From Pyrrhosoma nymphula (Eukaryota; Arthropoda; Insecta; Odonata; Coenagrionidae): a DNA stretch of 64,000 bases. The notes under the pieces are model-generated. The model saw only the letters and a program-made list of their open reading frames with translations, had not been told where the DNA came from and ran no database searches. The translations under genes and the position numbers were made by a program. The number at the start of each line of letters is the position of its first letter. The stretch's first letter is position 1. The stretch lies in the NCBI GenBank assembly GCA_963573305.1, contig OY754339.1, forward strand, positions 87,265,838-87,329,837, read 5' to 3'. Of this stretch, positions 51,634 to 62,699 are shown piece by piece.

Positions 51634-51750
51634 CTCAATCATTCGAAAACATGACGCTGAAAGGCGCGAATAAATTCATACATTCATAGGAAATGGAAAG
51701 GAACACATAAAAGGACGAACACAGGGTTTGGTGGGGAAGATGAAAATGAG

Positions 51751-51900
51751 TCAAATCCAGACAGAAAAAATTTCACCTTAGCCGGGATTCGAACCCGGAT
51801 CTCCCAATTGCCGGTCAGGTGTGCTACCAGTTACACCACCAAGGCTACTCAATAAACTGCTGAATTTGACGGGGTTTTATGTTATATATATATCCACGGC
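51751..51900 (-). repeat. tRNA-derived SINE, best-preserved copy (Ala-GGC-like head)
   Basis: The minus strand of 51775-51845 folds into a cloverleaf: acceptor GCCTTGG with CTAAGGT (with wobbles), a D-arm with GTG/CAC, anticodon stem CCTGA/TTGGG with loop CCGGCAA (anticodon GGC, Ala), and a perfect T-arm CCGGG-TTCGAAT-CCCGG, so both pol III boxes are present. It is followed on the plus strand by AATTTGACGGGGTTTTATGT, also found after the heads at 11.5 and 12.7 kb. Because of the shared non-tRNA sequence and multiple copies I call it a SINE head; a decayed or real tRNA gene is the alternative. Confidence 0.6.
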
Positions 51901-52049
51901 ACATTTTTACCCTCTGATTTCTCGGCTTTACCATCTTCCACATCACCAGTGTCTTCGTCCAATTTTAGTTACATGTTTCCTATCTCTTTCTTTCATCTTC
52001 TGTTCAAATTATTATATATTTATTCGCCTAAAGGCGGTGTGTGAGTGAG

Positions 52050-52100
52050 TGAACGATATATATATATATATATATATATCGTACCGAACGATATATATAT

Positions 52101-52153
<53 letters not shown>

Positions 52154-52202
52154 GGCTGCGCACTGATATATATATATATATATATATCAGTGCGCAGCCC
52201 TG
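52050..52202. repeat. TA-rich palindromes with hAT-like perfect hairpin
   Basis: TA dinucleotide runs form two palindromes (ACGATATAT...ATATATCGT near 52057-52082, and the larger one). 52151-52202 is a perfect inverted repeat with outer arms CAGGGCTGCGCACTGA around a TA run. CAGGGCTGCGCA starts like a hAT terminal inverted repeat, so this may be a minimal hAT MITE, two ends with TA repeat between, or a TIR pair left after internal deletion. No 8-bp duplication is visible because the left flank is itself (TA)n. Confidence 0.65.
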
Positions 52203-52870
52203 CAGTGCTCTAATGTAAGCGCGCGGAGAGTGTGCTTGGGTTATCTTCGTTTGGGAGGACGAGTTGGCTTGGTGGTGAGTGAGCGAGAAGGTGGGCTCTT
52301 ACGTTGGAGAGCGGCCGAAGAGGAGGAGGGGAGAGGCGCCTCTGTGCAAAGTGATGGAAGGGAACGGGAGCAATAGTCTTAAGCCTTAATGTCAGCGAGG
52401 GGCGGGGAAATGAGAAGAGGGGGCAAGGGGGGGGGGAATGGGGAAAGAGGGCGCCAGACGGTGGGAGAGGGTGGGTGAGGGGATGGGAATAAGAGGTTGC
52501 GGATGACGGATCGTGGTGTTGGGCACTTGTTTACTGCTTCCATCAATCACTGGGGAGCTGGCCGGCGTGAGAGTGGCGGTCCCTTTGAAAAGTGCTCTTC
52601 AACCTTCCCCTCACTCACGGAAGGCGCTGGGGGTTGGGGGGTCCACGGTCCCGCCCTTCTCGTCCCTCGAACCCCTCCCCGCAGCCGCGCGGGCAATTAG
52701 GGACCCCCACTTCTGCCCTACACCTCCGCCCCCCGCGACGACCCCCGGACTCTCCAGCCACCGCGGGGGCAGCCCGGGTTGACAGCCGCCGACGCTGTTG
52801 AGTGACTATGTGTCGATATCCTCCCAGGGGGGGTGGTAGGAGGGTTCGGCGACTGCCCCCCCCCCCCCCG
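52203..52870. other. G-rich then C-rich strand-asymmetric block
   Basis: The plus strand is G-rich at about 52250-52500 (runs up to nine G) and C-rich at about 52600-52870 (runs up to about 14 C), the reverse order of the block at 26.4-27.3 kb. Open frames here (52497-52801) are compositional. CpG content is raised. I see no recognisable exon. Confidence 0.5.
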
Positions 52871-53675
52871 AATCCTCGCAGACCAATCTACTCGCAATCC
52901 AAGGTATTACTGTTGTAAATTCAGTCGTTTGAAGAGGAATATAATGAAGAAACCGATAGCACAAAGGAAGATGTAATGTATTATAAAAACATTATACTAC
53001 GTAACAGTTTAACAGTATACATCCGTTACACGGCAACAGCTACGCATTGAAGTAACAGAAGAAGTGCGTAATTACTAAAAATAATGGACTGTCAAGATAA
53101 TTTCCAACATTTACCTGTTGGCTGGTGTGGTTGTTTGTGTTCGTCTAAATATATCAAATTGGCTGTTGCCAATATAGAAATTATTACTATTATTTACCTT
53201 ATGTGTACATTCAAGTTGGGCTTGGACTTATAACGGACAGTGTTAAACAAATCAAAATTGAAAATAATAAGTTTTAAATTAAAACTAACGTTACTTAAGA
53301 GCTACACTGACCGTTGAAATGTGTATAATAAAAAAAATAATAGATGTACTTTTGAAGAGGGGGAAATTTTAACGAACCCTCAGTATGTAGAATATGGATT
53401 TTTTAAATAAATTGGAGAAAAATCTAACCCTTTCTTCTTCTTCTTCTTCTCCCAGACAACTTGGTTAACTAGCAGAATTGACCACGAAATTTTGCGGAGA
53501 CGAATGAGGGTGCTTGGAAATATTTTATTCATTTATTTAATTTAATGCTCAAATAAAAATTTTCTGCCAATTTAAAGTGACACAGTAACAGACATTACAT
53601 GAAAACAGTTGGTATACGGTGAAAATAATAAAAAATACGAATAAAACGTGAGTAGGAAGGGAGGTAAATGGGAGA
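52871..53675. other. AT-rich, nothing recognised
   Basis: No coding sequence or repeat relation. There is a short (TTC)n run at about 53432-53450. Confidence 0.4.
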
Positions 53676-53684
53676 GCTATTATT

Positions 53685-54065
53685 TATTATTGGAAAAATG
53701 GGACATGGCGAGATTGATAAATGAGTCTGAAGAGAGAAAAAACGGATCTATATTATTTGGCAAAGAATTCAGTAGGGAGGAGAGGCGGCAGTGAAGTGAG
53801 TGCTTGACAAAGGATAGTCTGGGGATAGGCATATGGAGTAAGGATGCGTACGTGTGGATCGACAAGGGACTCTGAAGTTAATGGAGGAAAGCAATTCAGG
53901 ACAATCAATGTGTGAGTTTAGAATATTGTAAATAAATTTTAAATCGATTTTGATTCTTTGATGGGAGAGATCAGGGATTGACAGAGAAGATACGATTGAA
54001 CAAGTACGCATGTTGCGGAAGTCTGCAACCCTGTGTTTTGCAGAAGAATTGGCAATCGGGATGGC
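53685..54065 (-). pseudogene. Non-LTR retrotransposon C-terminal relic (IDCPELL type)
   Basis: The minus strand from about 53995 to 53770 reads SIPDLSHQRIKIDLKFIYNI then LNSHIDCPELL and INFRVPCRSTRTH. This is the C-terminal segment common in arthropod jockey/CR1-like elements ('L...RR...DL.FLY..LN..IDCPELL..INFRVP.R.TRS'). A following frame at 53865-53680 continues it (SLLNSLPN). No polymerase motif is present. The fragment is short and old. Confidence 0.7.
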
Positions 54066-54135
54066 TTGGTGGTGGTTAAAGTACCGGCTGATTCATATCC
54101 TTCCGGGATCCGGGTTATCGGGATCACGGCCGTGA
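54060..54135 (+). repeat. Decayed tRNA-like SINE head, plus orientation
   Basis: GGCTTGGTGGTGGTTAAAGT (54063-54082) resembles the acceptor/A-box part of the head at 51.8 kb, and CCGGGATCCGGGTTATCGGG (about 54102-54121) resembles its T-arm with the B-box broken. It is opposite in orientation to the other four copies. Confidence 0.4.
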
Positions 54136-54258
54136 TGAATATTTTTCCGTGTTGTCCCGATCTGCTATCTTGGTTGCTTAATTGGATAGTACTTCAAATG
54201 CGATTGCGTCGGGTACTGCATAGGTATCTCGTGAGAACCTCAAATCCTCCATGGAATT

Positions 54259-54261
<3 letters not shown>

Positions 54262-54292
<31 letters not shown>
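54262..54292. repeat. (GA)n microsatellite
   Basis: About 15 GA units, directly before the MITE-like copy that begins at 54301. Confidence 0.9.
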
Positions 54293-54294
<2 letters not shown>

Positions 54295-54300
54295 ACTCCT

Positions 54301-54480
54301 GGGGCTTTATTCAGTAAGGTCTCGACGCTGTCGAACCTCGGAAAATCCGTGAATGTGACGTCACTTCCCCGACAAATCTCAACTTTTGAATGGCCCTATT
54401 TGAAATTTTAGAGGCTGTGACGTCTACATTTCGTCACTTTTCGAGGCTCGGAAATTCCGATAACATACAGAATAGCTTCC
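54301..54480. repeat. MITE-like element, family G, copy 2
   Basis: Inverted homologue of 28517-28637: it starts GGGGCTTTATTCAGTAAGGT and ends with the complement of GGAAGCTATTCTGTATGTTA, with shared internal blocks CTCGGAAAATCCGTGAATGT and CGTCACTTTTCGAGGCTCGG. It has about 60 bp more interior than copy 1. There is no coding capacity and the superfamily is not assigned. Confidence 0.65.
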
Positions 54481-54640
54481 GTGGGCAGCAAAGTTTTTCA
54501 AACCCTTTGGTGCCTATTGAGGGGCTCTTGGTTCTGATCCTAGTTCAGCTGATTTATTTTTGAGTGAATTACGTACGAGGAAAAGGATAAATTACTTTGC
54601 ACTTATTCCACTGAAGAGTATTATTTATTGAGCCAACATG

Positions 54641-54665
54641 TTTCACTGCACTGCAGCATCATCAG
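54641..54665 (-). ncRNA. Hammerhead-ribozyme-like motif
   Basis: The minus strand reads CTGATGA, then a stem CTGC/GCAG around AGT, then T-GAAA, followed by the palindrome CATG and TT. All core positions of the hammerhead are present, and the palindromic CATG could serve as a short dimeric stem III as in Penelope-like elements. Stem I is not obvious. No Penelope coding remnant was found next to it. Confidence 0.55.
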
Positions 54666-54699
54666 GACTGAGCGTACATTTTGTGTTCCCTTCAGCGTG

Positions 54700-57235
54700 T
54701 GACCCTTGCTCATTTTATGGTTTTCGATAATCCTTCTAATAAATAAATTATAAACTATACGTATGCCTATTTATTTATTTATATATATATATAAAGTGGT
54801 GAGCTGATTGCCTTGAAATTTAACTGTGATAGTGTAATAATAATAACGCGACTTTATTGGGGCGAGATTGAGACTGCGATTGTCCCTTCTTCCATCTAAC
54901 CCTGCGTCAAATACAATTATGAAACAATTAAAATTTGTCTATTAAAATTACAGCGAAATAACAAAAAATTTGTCCATCAATATTTAATAATGAAGAAACA
55001 GGAATGTAAACAAAGTAGAAAGATTTACACGATTGTGGGAAAACTGTAAGGAATAAGGAGGAGCTGATATCCTTAACGAAAAAAACCTACCGCAGGAAAA
55101 CACCCACTCATGAAGGTGAGTGTGAAAAATCTGCGAAAACCTACTAATAGATAAAGTTAATGTACTTTAAAAAACAATTTAAAAAATATATAAAAGGAAA
55201 GAAAAGGGGAGCTGATATGCACAAATTAATGTGAAATAAAATATTTATTAAATTACAAATCAACTATGAAAAAGAAGTCATGTTTAATAAAAATATGAAA
55301 AATGATTTTATACGATTCATTTATAACTTTAATAATAATTACAGTAATAATAGAAGTAAATTTAACTTTTAAAAAAATGTGATAAAATGAAATTAATAAA
55401 ATACGCCAATCATAAAATAGGTACTATACAGAACGATAAAGAAAATAACAACGATAACCCATAGCCAAAAGAGAAATTTTATGAATAAAATTAAACTGTA
55501 TGGCACAACCTAGGGATAAGGATATTAATGGAAGACCCTAGGGCTGCAAGGGCTTCAGTGAGCAAGCTTTCCTGGGGTTATAGATATTGCTCACTTTATT
55601 CCGTGCACTTATGGACATGTTTACAATAAATCATATTTAGAGAAGGAAAATCGCAGAGCGAAGGTATTTTTGAATTTTATGATAATGAAACTTGATTGAT
55701 TAATTGACTCATACGACTACTACAGAGTTATCTACCTGAGCAATTATTTTTGGAGGAAATTCTCCCTGAAAATGACTGGATTTCAGGCCGTTACTTTCCA
55801 AATTATGAATTCCATAAAATAAATAAGTGAAAGTAAATGCGCGTTCGGCAATGTTATGCGAGAATTTTAATTAACTAATCACACCGATTGTGCTACTCCT
55901 CCACCTCTGATCAGTTTTCCCAGCTAAAGTTTCCGCTGACTCAAGCCATATCAAGAAATCTACCATGCAGTTACTTCAATGGGCAGTGAGGTAATATAGC
56001 ATAACTTATGTGTTCTGGTAACCATTTGGATTCCGTCAGGCTAGATGTAAACCTCAGAAAAGGTCTCACGCTTAAGTTGTGACTATGATGATACGAAAGT
56101 ATTCTCATTTGCAATAAAAATGAAATTTCTTAATTTATTATTATTTTTATTATTGCATAAATTGTTACAAGTCGACCATTTGGTCGGGTGGTAACATATA
56201 ACAAGAAAATACTCAAGAACCAAATATAAAATACGAAAATACAAAATACAAGTTATCCATTTGGTCGGGTGGTTACATAAGACACAAAATAATAATTATG
56301 ACTGTATTTTTCTTCAACATGGTTTACTAGCTGATTTAAAATGGTTATTAGCGTAATAAGAGTGCATAATTCAAAGTGGGTAAAGGCTATTATTTTCAGA
56401 AAAACGTTCTTCTTCCGTGGTTAAATATATTGAGCAATTCTTCACAAAAAATAGCAGTAGGTACTTAAAAAGTACATAGGTTAATCACCTTGTAAAATTA
56501 TATTCCTATTTCATTAATATTTACTCTACAAATACTGTATTACGTATTTTTGTGGAAACCCTATCCACTATTTGTACTCATTTGTGGAAAATATATATTA
56601 ATTGAAAAGTATTTTAACTAGCAAAAGATGCTGCAAATATCAAATGAAGAGGATTTCATTAAAAAATATCTTTTTGATTTAGCAGCTACATTTTATGCTC
56701 TAAATGTCTTCACCAAGATTTTTTGGGGGTTTACTGGCTACGCTATGACAATTCATTTCTGGAAATAGACTTCATTTCATGGAGTGGAGGAAAAATGATT
56801 TTGAGATTGCTCTAAACATTATTTTCGCTGTAGGGAATCGGTGTTAATAAAAGTAATAAATGAAAAGTATTTTATAAATACAAGAAGAATCAAAATACTT
56901 GAACGCTTGTAGGTGGAAGACTTTGGACTCTATGCTTCACAAAATAATGGAATACACTTCACCCCTTAAAGGAAGATGTTTATCACGAAGAGTCCAACTT
57001 TTTTCTTTTTCTCATTCCTCGAATGCAACCATCAGATTGCCTGTTATTTCTTCCTTACTCAGCCTATCATACTTGTTCGACGGTTAGGTTATCACTCTAT
57101 CTTTATTTAGTCTTCCTGTACTTCTTTTTCCGCCACTAATTCATCTCGTGCTACTTTTATTATTCTTTCCTCACCCATGCAATTTGTGTGATATCCCGTT
57201 CAGTGATTTGCCTATGTAATTGAAGCCATGGAGCA
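54700..57235. other. AT-rich, no gene; one short duplicated motif
   Basis: A long AT-rich tract without recognisable coding sequence. CCATTTGGTCGGGTGGTAAC at about 56178 recurs about 80 bp later (56258, one change) with ACATA after it. Short (TA)n is at 54780-54792 and TAATAATAATAA at 54825-54837. Confidence 0.45.
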
Positions 57236-57254
57236 ACCTCTAAAGGACGTTTTC

Positions 57255-57430
57255 ATTTTACAGATCGTTTTCAGAATCCAAAAGGGAGTCTCATTAAGCC
57301 CGCTACTATTCAATATTATGATGGAAGAGATTAAGCCAAGCAAAGGGGAAATCATACAGGGCTACAAATTGTGAGACCGCAGAATCATAGTCCTATGCTA
57401 TGCCGACGACGCTGTACTGGTAACAGAATA
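57255..57430 (+). pseudogene. Reverse transcriptase fragment with QKGVSLSPLLF and YADD
   Basis: Plus-strand translation gives QKGVSLSPLLFNIMMEEI and, after a stop, LCYADDAVLV (catalytic YADD near 57396-57407), matching two neighbouring motifs of non-LTR reverse transcriptases. The spacing between them is close to normal. The frame is not open before or after. The family is not determined. Confidence 0.75.
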
Positions 57431-57434
57431 CCAG

Positions 57435-57950
57435 AAACGAAGTCTCACTTCCACCCCTTGAATTTGGCAGGTGAGTTCAAAAAATATTTCTCTCGATGAT
57501 CTCGTATCTAACTTTAAGAATTTTAAGTAAGGGAACTTCAAAGAGACGCAAAAACAACGGAAGACTCTTAGGCTCAAGACAGTTATTTGTGGCATGGACT
57601 CCTCACTTAAGTAACAGAATGACATGTATGATTTGGATGAGGAAAGAATTGGCTAACGTGAAAGTTTTCACTCTCGTTCATCTTGATAAGCAAACATGTT
57701 ATTGCTCATGCAAGTGAATGAGGTGTTGCGCGGCGTGGATTTTTTGTTGTTTAAAACGAGAGAAAGGTGCGATTCTGGTGAAATGAGTTGGAAAGTGAAG
57801 GATTGGATACGTCGGCTTAAAAGAAATTATCTCTCTAAGCGAGGAAGTCTTTTAAATCCAGTCATTAACTATGGTAAATCTACCTGAGCCACATAATTTG
57901 CCTTAAATTGGAAATATACCAAGTGAAAAGTATGTACTACACTACGGAAG
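57435..57950. other. No motif recognised, between two RT fragments
   Basis: Probably part of the same or a neighbouring decayed retroelement, since reverse-transcriptase fragments lie on both sides in the same orientation, but I recognise no motif in it. Confidence 0.35.
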
Positions 57951-57954
57951 AAAT

Positions 57955-58140
57955 TATGCCATATCCATGCTTATAAAGTGGGAGGTTTATACGCAGAGGT
58001 GTCGGATGAAGTCAAATACCAGGGAATCACCTTAACTTCAGACCTAGCGTGAGGAATGCACATCCAAATTATTTGCGGCACTCCATTGAAGAATCTAGGT
58101 GATGATGCATTAGGTGGCTTCTAAGATAACCTGTTGCGAG
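57955..58140 (+). pseudogene. Non-LTR reverse transcriptase thumb-region fragment
   Basis: Plus-strand translation reads GGLYAEVSDEVKYQGITLTS, then DLA, a stop, and MHIQIICGTPLKNLG. It corresponds to the 'EVKYLGVTLTSDLSWxxHI' region a little downstream of YADD in jockey/CR1-type elements. It may belong with the fragment at 57255-57430, with about 520 bp of unrecognised sequence between them, or to another element. Confidence 0.65.
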
Positions 58141-58594
58141 GCTACCATTAATTTAGCAATGTAATAAATGTAATAATAATTTTAAAAATGACATTGAAAG
58201 ATTATAAAAGGCAACAGTGCTTGATTCATAAATAATATTCGAGCCTCGTGGCTTGACATTGAGCAAATAATTATCATAATTACATCGTGCACATACATAT
58301 ATGCACACGAATACTTACATATATTTACACAACGCACTCATATATATACAGTACATACATGTATAATATTGCAAGATTATGAACATAATGAAGCTGTTTT
58401 AATTTGTTATCAATAATGAAACATGAGTATTCAAATTCTGATACATTTTTGATTGGTATGAAATCGAAACAATTCTTATCTGCAGAACATTAATGAGAGT
58501 CATGAACAATATCTAAATTTTCCTTGTATGTATTATATGCATCGAATAACATGTATTTGAGTTGGAAAAATCTCGTTAATTATTGTGGTAACGT

Positions 58595-60955
58595 GGAGAG
58601 CTAGTGTACATTGTACATCTGCATACTGCCCTGTGAGCCACTGCTTGGGCGTGTGGCACGGGATGTTAGGACACCAGCCGTGTAAAGGTGTGAAGGAGAA
58701 TGTGATAGGGGAGGTGAAAAGGAGAAGTGTATTTCGGGAGCGTATTCAGTGGATCTCATTTTTTATTATGGCCAATTATTGTGCGTGGGAAGAATGAATT
58801 TTTGTACCTATCTGTTCGACCATGTATCTCTCTTATTTTATCTTTTCTGTCGGATCTAGATTAGTAGTGCGGCGTCAAAATGATATTCTCTGAGTCACAC
58901 TGAAACACACTCCTTCTGAATTTCTCAAGCAATCTAAGCCTAGCGTGTAGCCTCCGAGTCTCTAGTGGTTCCCAACCTAATCCCTCTAAAAGCTGCGATA
59001 CACTCTTTGTTCGCTCGTAGCAGTTTTTTACGAAGCGCGCACAGCTTTCATTTGTATTTTATTCATTTTTCTGTCCAGGGTCCCAAATGCTCGTAGTGTA
59101 TTTGAGGTGTGGCCTAACCAGAGCGTAGGAGCACTTCTCTTTCACTTTTTCACCCGAGTACCTTACTGCTATTAGCTTGATGAATCCTAGTTTCATTAAG
59201 GTTGCACCGTATATGTTTACCGCATATGTGCGTTCTCCACGATGGGTGTGAAGTTTAGGTAATTCCCAGGTATTTTACTCCGTCTGACGACTTCATGTTT
59301 TCTCCACCCACAGTGTAGATATGGCGTTGGAGTAATGACCTCCGCAAGAAGTGTACTGCAGTGCTTTTAGTAAGATTTAGTTCAAGCCCCCATTCCTGGC
59401 ATCACGAGCTAACGATATTTAGGTCCGATGATAAAACTTCTTAGTCCACATTTTCGCCGATTTTGTGGTAGATGTGGTAGATGGTGGTAGATTTTGTGGT
59501 CTGCAAATAATCTAAGTTTATTGCTAACTCGAGAAATTAGGTCATTTATATAAATAATAAAAAATATAATAAAAATAAATATTTGAACTGAGAAAACCTC
59601 CCAAATGACTGGAAAAAATCATGGATAGTATCAATTCATAAAAAAGGCCCAAAAGACCAGCCCAAGAACTATAGGGGAATAGCAATCACCAGCACATTAA
59701 GCAGAATATACGGTAGAATATTGATGCAGCTCATTGATGAGGAGTATAGGCAATTTGAAAGTGAAGAACAATCCGGATTCAGGGCAGGACGCTCAACAAT
59801 AGATAACGCTTTTTGTTTGACGCAAATAATAGAAAAAAAGAGAGCTACTGACCGAGAAGTGCACTTCATATTCATTGATATCACAAAAGCTTATGACAGC
59901 GTACCTTTGAAAAATCTATGGGAGGTACTCGAGGCAACAAACATAAATAAATCTATCATAAGGGCAATACAGTAACTTTATACAGAATCTACAGCTCAAG
60001 TGAAAGTGGGAAACAATTTAGGAAAACCATTTAAAACAAATAAAGGGCTAAGACAAGGATGCTGTCTTTCACCTAGCCTATTCAGAATATATCTCTACGG
60101 TGCCCTTAAACAATGGAAAAGACAATGCGCAAACATGGGCTTGCCTGTAGGAGACAATACCATATACACACTACATTATGCAGATGACCAGGTAATTCTA
60201 GCGCAAGACAGAGATGATATTAACTTTATGTTTAGAAAGCTAAAAGAAGCGTATAGTGCATGGGGATTGGATATCAACATGCGCAAAACTAAGTATATGT
60301 GTATTAGAGGAAAAAATGAAGACATTGTGCTAGAGGATAGCAATGAAATAGTAGAGGCCTGTGATTCATATGACTATTTAGGCATAAAAATACACAGCAG
60401 TGGAAAGAGCGCAGAAACGATTAAAGATAGGATTAATAAAGGTAGAACAACCATTAATATGTTAAATTCAATACTATGGAGCAAAGATATATCAAATAGA
60501 AATAAAAGATACATATACAACACCATATTTAAAAGAATACTTACATATGGGAGTGAAATATGGCAAATGAATGTGAGTGACGAAAAGAAACTTTTAGCTA
60601 CAGAAATGGACTTCCTCAGAAGGGCAGCCGGAAAATCCAGGCTTGATAGAGTAAGAAATGAGAGAATTCGAGAAATTATGAAAATGACAACAACCATTCT
60701 GGACGAAATCAAGTCAAAACAACTGCTGTGGTACGGACATATTCAGAGGATGCTCAAAGAAAGACTGCCCCGCACCATCATGGAGTGGAAACCCTATGAA
60801 AGGAGAAAGAGAGGGCCAAAAGGGGGCCAATCATGATTCCTTGTGGGACGCCGTATATCACTCGAGCCAACCTATCAGAGCTAATGCCGTCAATAACTAC
60901 TTTTTGCTCACGATCACTTAGTAAGTTACGAATCCAATTGATTATTTTTTGTTAT
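58595..60955 (-). pseudogene. CR1/jockey-like reverse transcriptase and 3' end, interrupted (copy 2)
   Basis: Minus strand, two parts. 60955-60836 gives INWIRNLLSDREQKVVIDGI then VIYGVPQG, the block just before the polymerase active site. After the inserted fragment (59575-60830), 59575-59500 gives IIYINDLISRVSNKLRLFAD (the F-A-D-D active site, here FADH). From there to 58700 come broken pieces of the C-terminal part, ending DRYKNSFFPRTI. The 3' terminus at 58595-58665 has the CATCTGCATACTGCC and GGCGTGTGGCACGGGA blocks also seen at 25242-25300, so the two belong to one class. Stops and shifts are frequent; it is a dead element, older than the insertion. Confidence 0.8.
59575..60836 (+). pseudogene. 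RTE-like reverse transcriptase fragment, nearly open, truncated at both ends
   Basis: It starts within the polymerase at NLPNDWKKSWIVSIHKKGPK, continues RGIAITSTLSRIYGRIL, SGFRAGRSTIDNAF, FIDITKAYDSVPL (motif A), then a single stop (TAA at 59973), LRQGCCLSPSLF, YADDQVILAQD (catalytic YADD), NMRKTKYMCI, and the C-terminal blocks YGSEIW, RRAAGKSRLDRVRNERIREI and WYGHIQRM, ending in RRKRGPKGG. Apart from that stop it is open for more than 400 codons, so it is much younger than its host relic. It lacks the endonuclease 5' part and also the normal 3' end. The family is a common insect RTE-like type; exact clade unsure. Confidence 0.82.
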
Positions 60956-60959
60956 TTAT

Positions 60960-61435
60960 ACATTATACTATATACTGACTATATACATTTTCAAGTGTAT
61001 CTTTACTTGAATAGAACAATTTTAGACCTTCACAAATTGTAGAATATATTCAGAAAATGCAAAAGGAAATACCAACATTTTTATTGAAACTTTGAACTCC
61101 AAAATGTTCCAACTTGACGTATTGCTTGGCTTGCTATTTTCTTGCATTTCTACAAACGTGCTTTTGCGTACGCAAATTACTGCTAACATACTTTCTCAGC
61201 ACGTCAAAGAATGGTTGGTTGCAATTGACTACACGGGACTCAATTCCCATGGGTAAGATTAGTTACTACTTTCTTTCGCCATCCTCTCCCTATCGTGGAG
61301 TCCTCAAGTATCTTCCGCTTCTAGTCTAGGGCTTTTTCGACATAAGCTGTTTACGAGGGTTGAACTCATTTCCAGGACTATCATTACCACATTGTTTGAT
61401 GTCTCGCAGCGATAGACATGGTCTACGCCATCCTT
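60960..61435. other. No gene recognised
   Basis: AT-rich sequence following the CR1/jockey-like relic. The region immediately after 60955 may be more of that relic, but I cannot recognise motifs in it. Confidence 0.35.
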
Positions 61436-61436
61436 A

Positions 61437-62115
61437 GTGCGATATTGCACAGGAGAAAAATCATTCGCCTCGACCGGGATTCGAATCCGGATCCCTCGAT
61501 TTCGCGCCGAGTGCTTTAACCAATTAAGCTACTGAGGCGTCCTTCTCCCCTGTGGATTATTTGGTGGCTTTATAGGAGCATGGTGGTCAGGACTGCTAGA
61601 CATATGATGTAATTAGCAGTTCAAGTCGTCCGCTAAGCGCCACAGTCCGTGAGGATAAAGCCATACATAGAACACAAGGAGGCGTTAGCTCTTGACCGAT
61701 TTTGAGGATACCGGGAATAGCCACGGTAGTAACATTTACGGAGTCACCCGAAAGTGCACAGAAGTGCGATATTCCACAGGAGAAAAATCATTCACCTTGA
61801 CCGGTATTCGAACCCGGATCTGACGGCGCTTGGACTCCGGACTGTGACGCTTAGCGCACGACTTGGACTGCTAATTACATCATATGTCTAGCAGTCCTGA
61901 CCACCATGCTTCTATAAAGCCACCAAATAATCCACAGGGGAGAAGGACGCCTCGGTAGCTTAACTGGTTAAAGCACTCGGCGCGAAATCGAGGGATCCGG
62001 TTTCGAATCCCGGTCAAGGCGAATGGTTTTTCTCCTGTGGAATTTCGCACTTCACTGCACTTGCGGGTGACTCCGTAAAGGTTACTACCGTGGCTAGTCC
62101 CGGTTTCCTAAAAAA
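61437..62115. repeat. Inverted pair of tRNA-derived SINEs (family 2) plus a partial third copy
   Basis: 61449-61649 and 61838-62039 are reverse complements with few mismatches (about 200 nt each). Each arm contains a tRNA-like head: minus strand 61466-61539 and plus strand 61948-62022, with A-box GTAGCTTAACTGGTTAAAGC, anticodon-arm-like CTCGG-CGCGAAA-TCGAG, and T-arm/B-box near TTCGAATCCCGG. The U33 position is G, so it is not a normal tRNA. Between them, about 61699-61822 (minus) is a partial copy whose outer part matches the complement of 62040-62115. The unit is flanked by AGGAGAAAAATCATTC / GGTTTTTCTCCTGTGGAA. This head differs from that at 51.8 kb. Confidence 0.7.
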
Positions 62116-62119
62116 AGGG

Positions 62120-62690
62120 CCATCCTTTCCGAGAATCAGAATGATGGAGGAGATTAACTCTTTATGGATTACCTATGATATCTCATGAAAAGGGAAGGCA
62201 GAGAGCTACAAAGAGTAATAAAGCAGAAAATGGGAGTTGATTTGCGTGAGCCAAGTCTAGCAAAGGGTTTGAAACAGCCTTTTCCTGGTAAAGAGATTAT
62301 AATGTCTAAGTTTCATCATCATTTATTCAATCGAGCATCTTTAAATAGGTTCATAAGATGTTAAATCATTCTTGGGTTACACTTTCTCGGGAACTTAGTG
62401 AGGCATATGTGTTTGTGGTACGCTTGGAATTTAGAAGAGCTCACAGTTTTATTAATGCATCTCTACCGTTTCTTTACCTCCACTTTTTCTTTCTGTTAGT
62501 TATCTTTTACTTGAATCTATTTACCTATAAGTGCGTCGCCATCTTTTTTACTTAATCCAATGGTCACTAATATTTTATGATCCTAATTATGACGAGCTCT
62601 AGCCAAATAAGACTTGAACTCTTGCTATTTAATCATAAACATAAGGTCAGCAAATACTAAAATATTTCTCACTGCTCAGCTTTGTAAAAT
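62120..62690. other. No gene recognised
   Basis: Mixed AT-rich DNA; the open frame at 62358-62555 ends in a hydrophobic stretch but shows no other evidence of being real. Confidence 0.35.
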
Positions 62691-62699
62691 TTCAGGTTT

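Noticed and set aside
51775..51845. Functional tRNA-Ala(GGC) gene
   Set aside because: The cloverleaf is good, but wobble pairs weaken the acceptor stem and diverged relatives with the same non-tRNA downstream segment occur at 11.5, 12.7 and 23.7 kb, so a SINE is more likely.
61466..62022. Functional tRNA genes in the inverted pair
   Set aside because: Position 33 is G rather than U, the acceptor stem has a mismatch, and the copies are embedded in a larger duplicated repeat.
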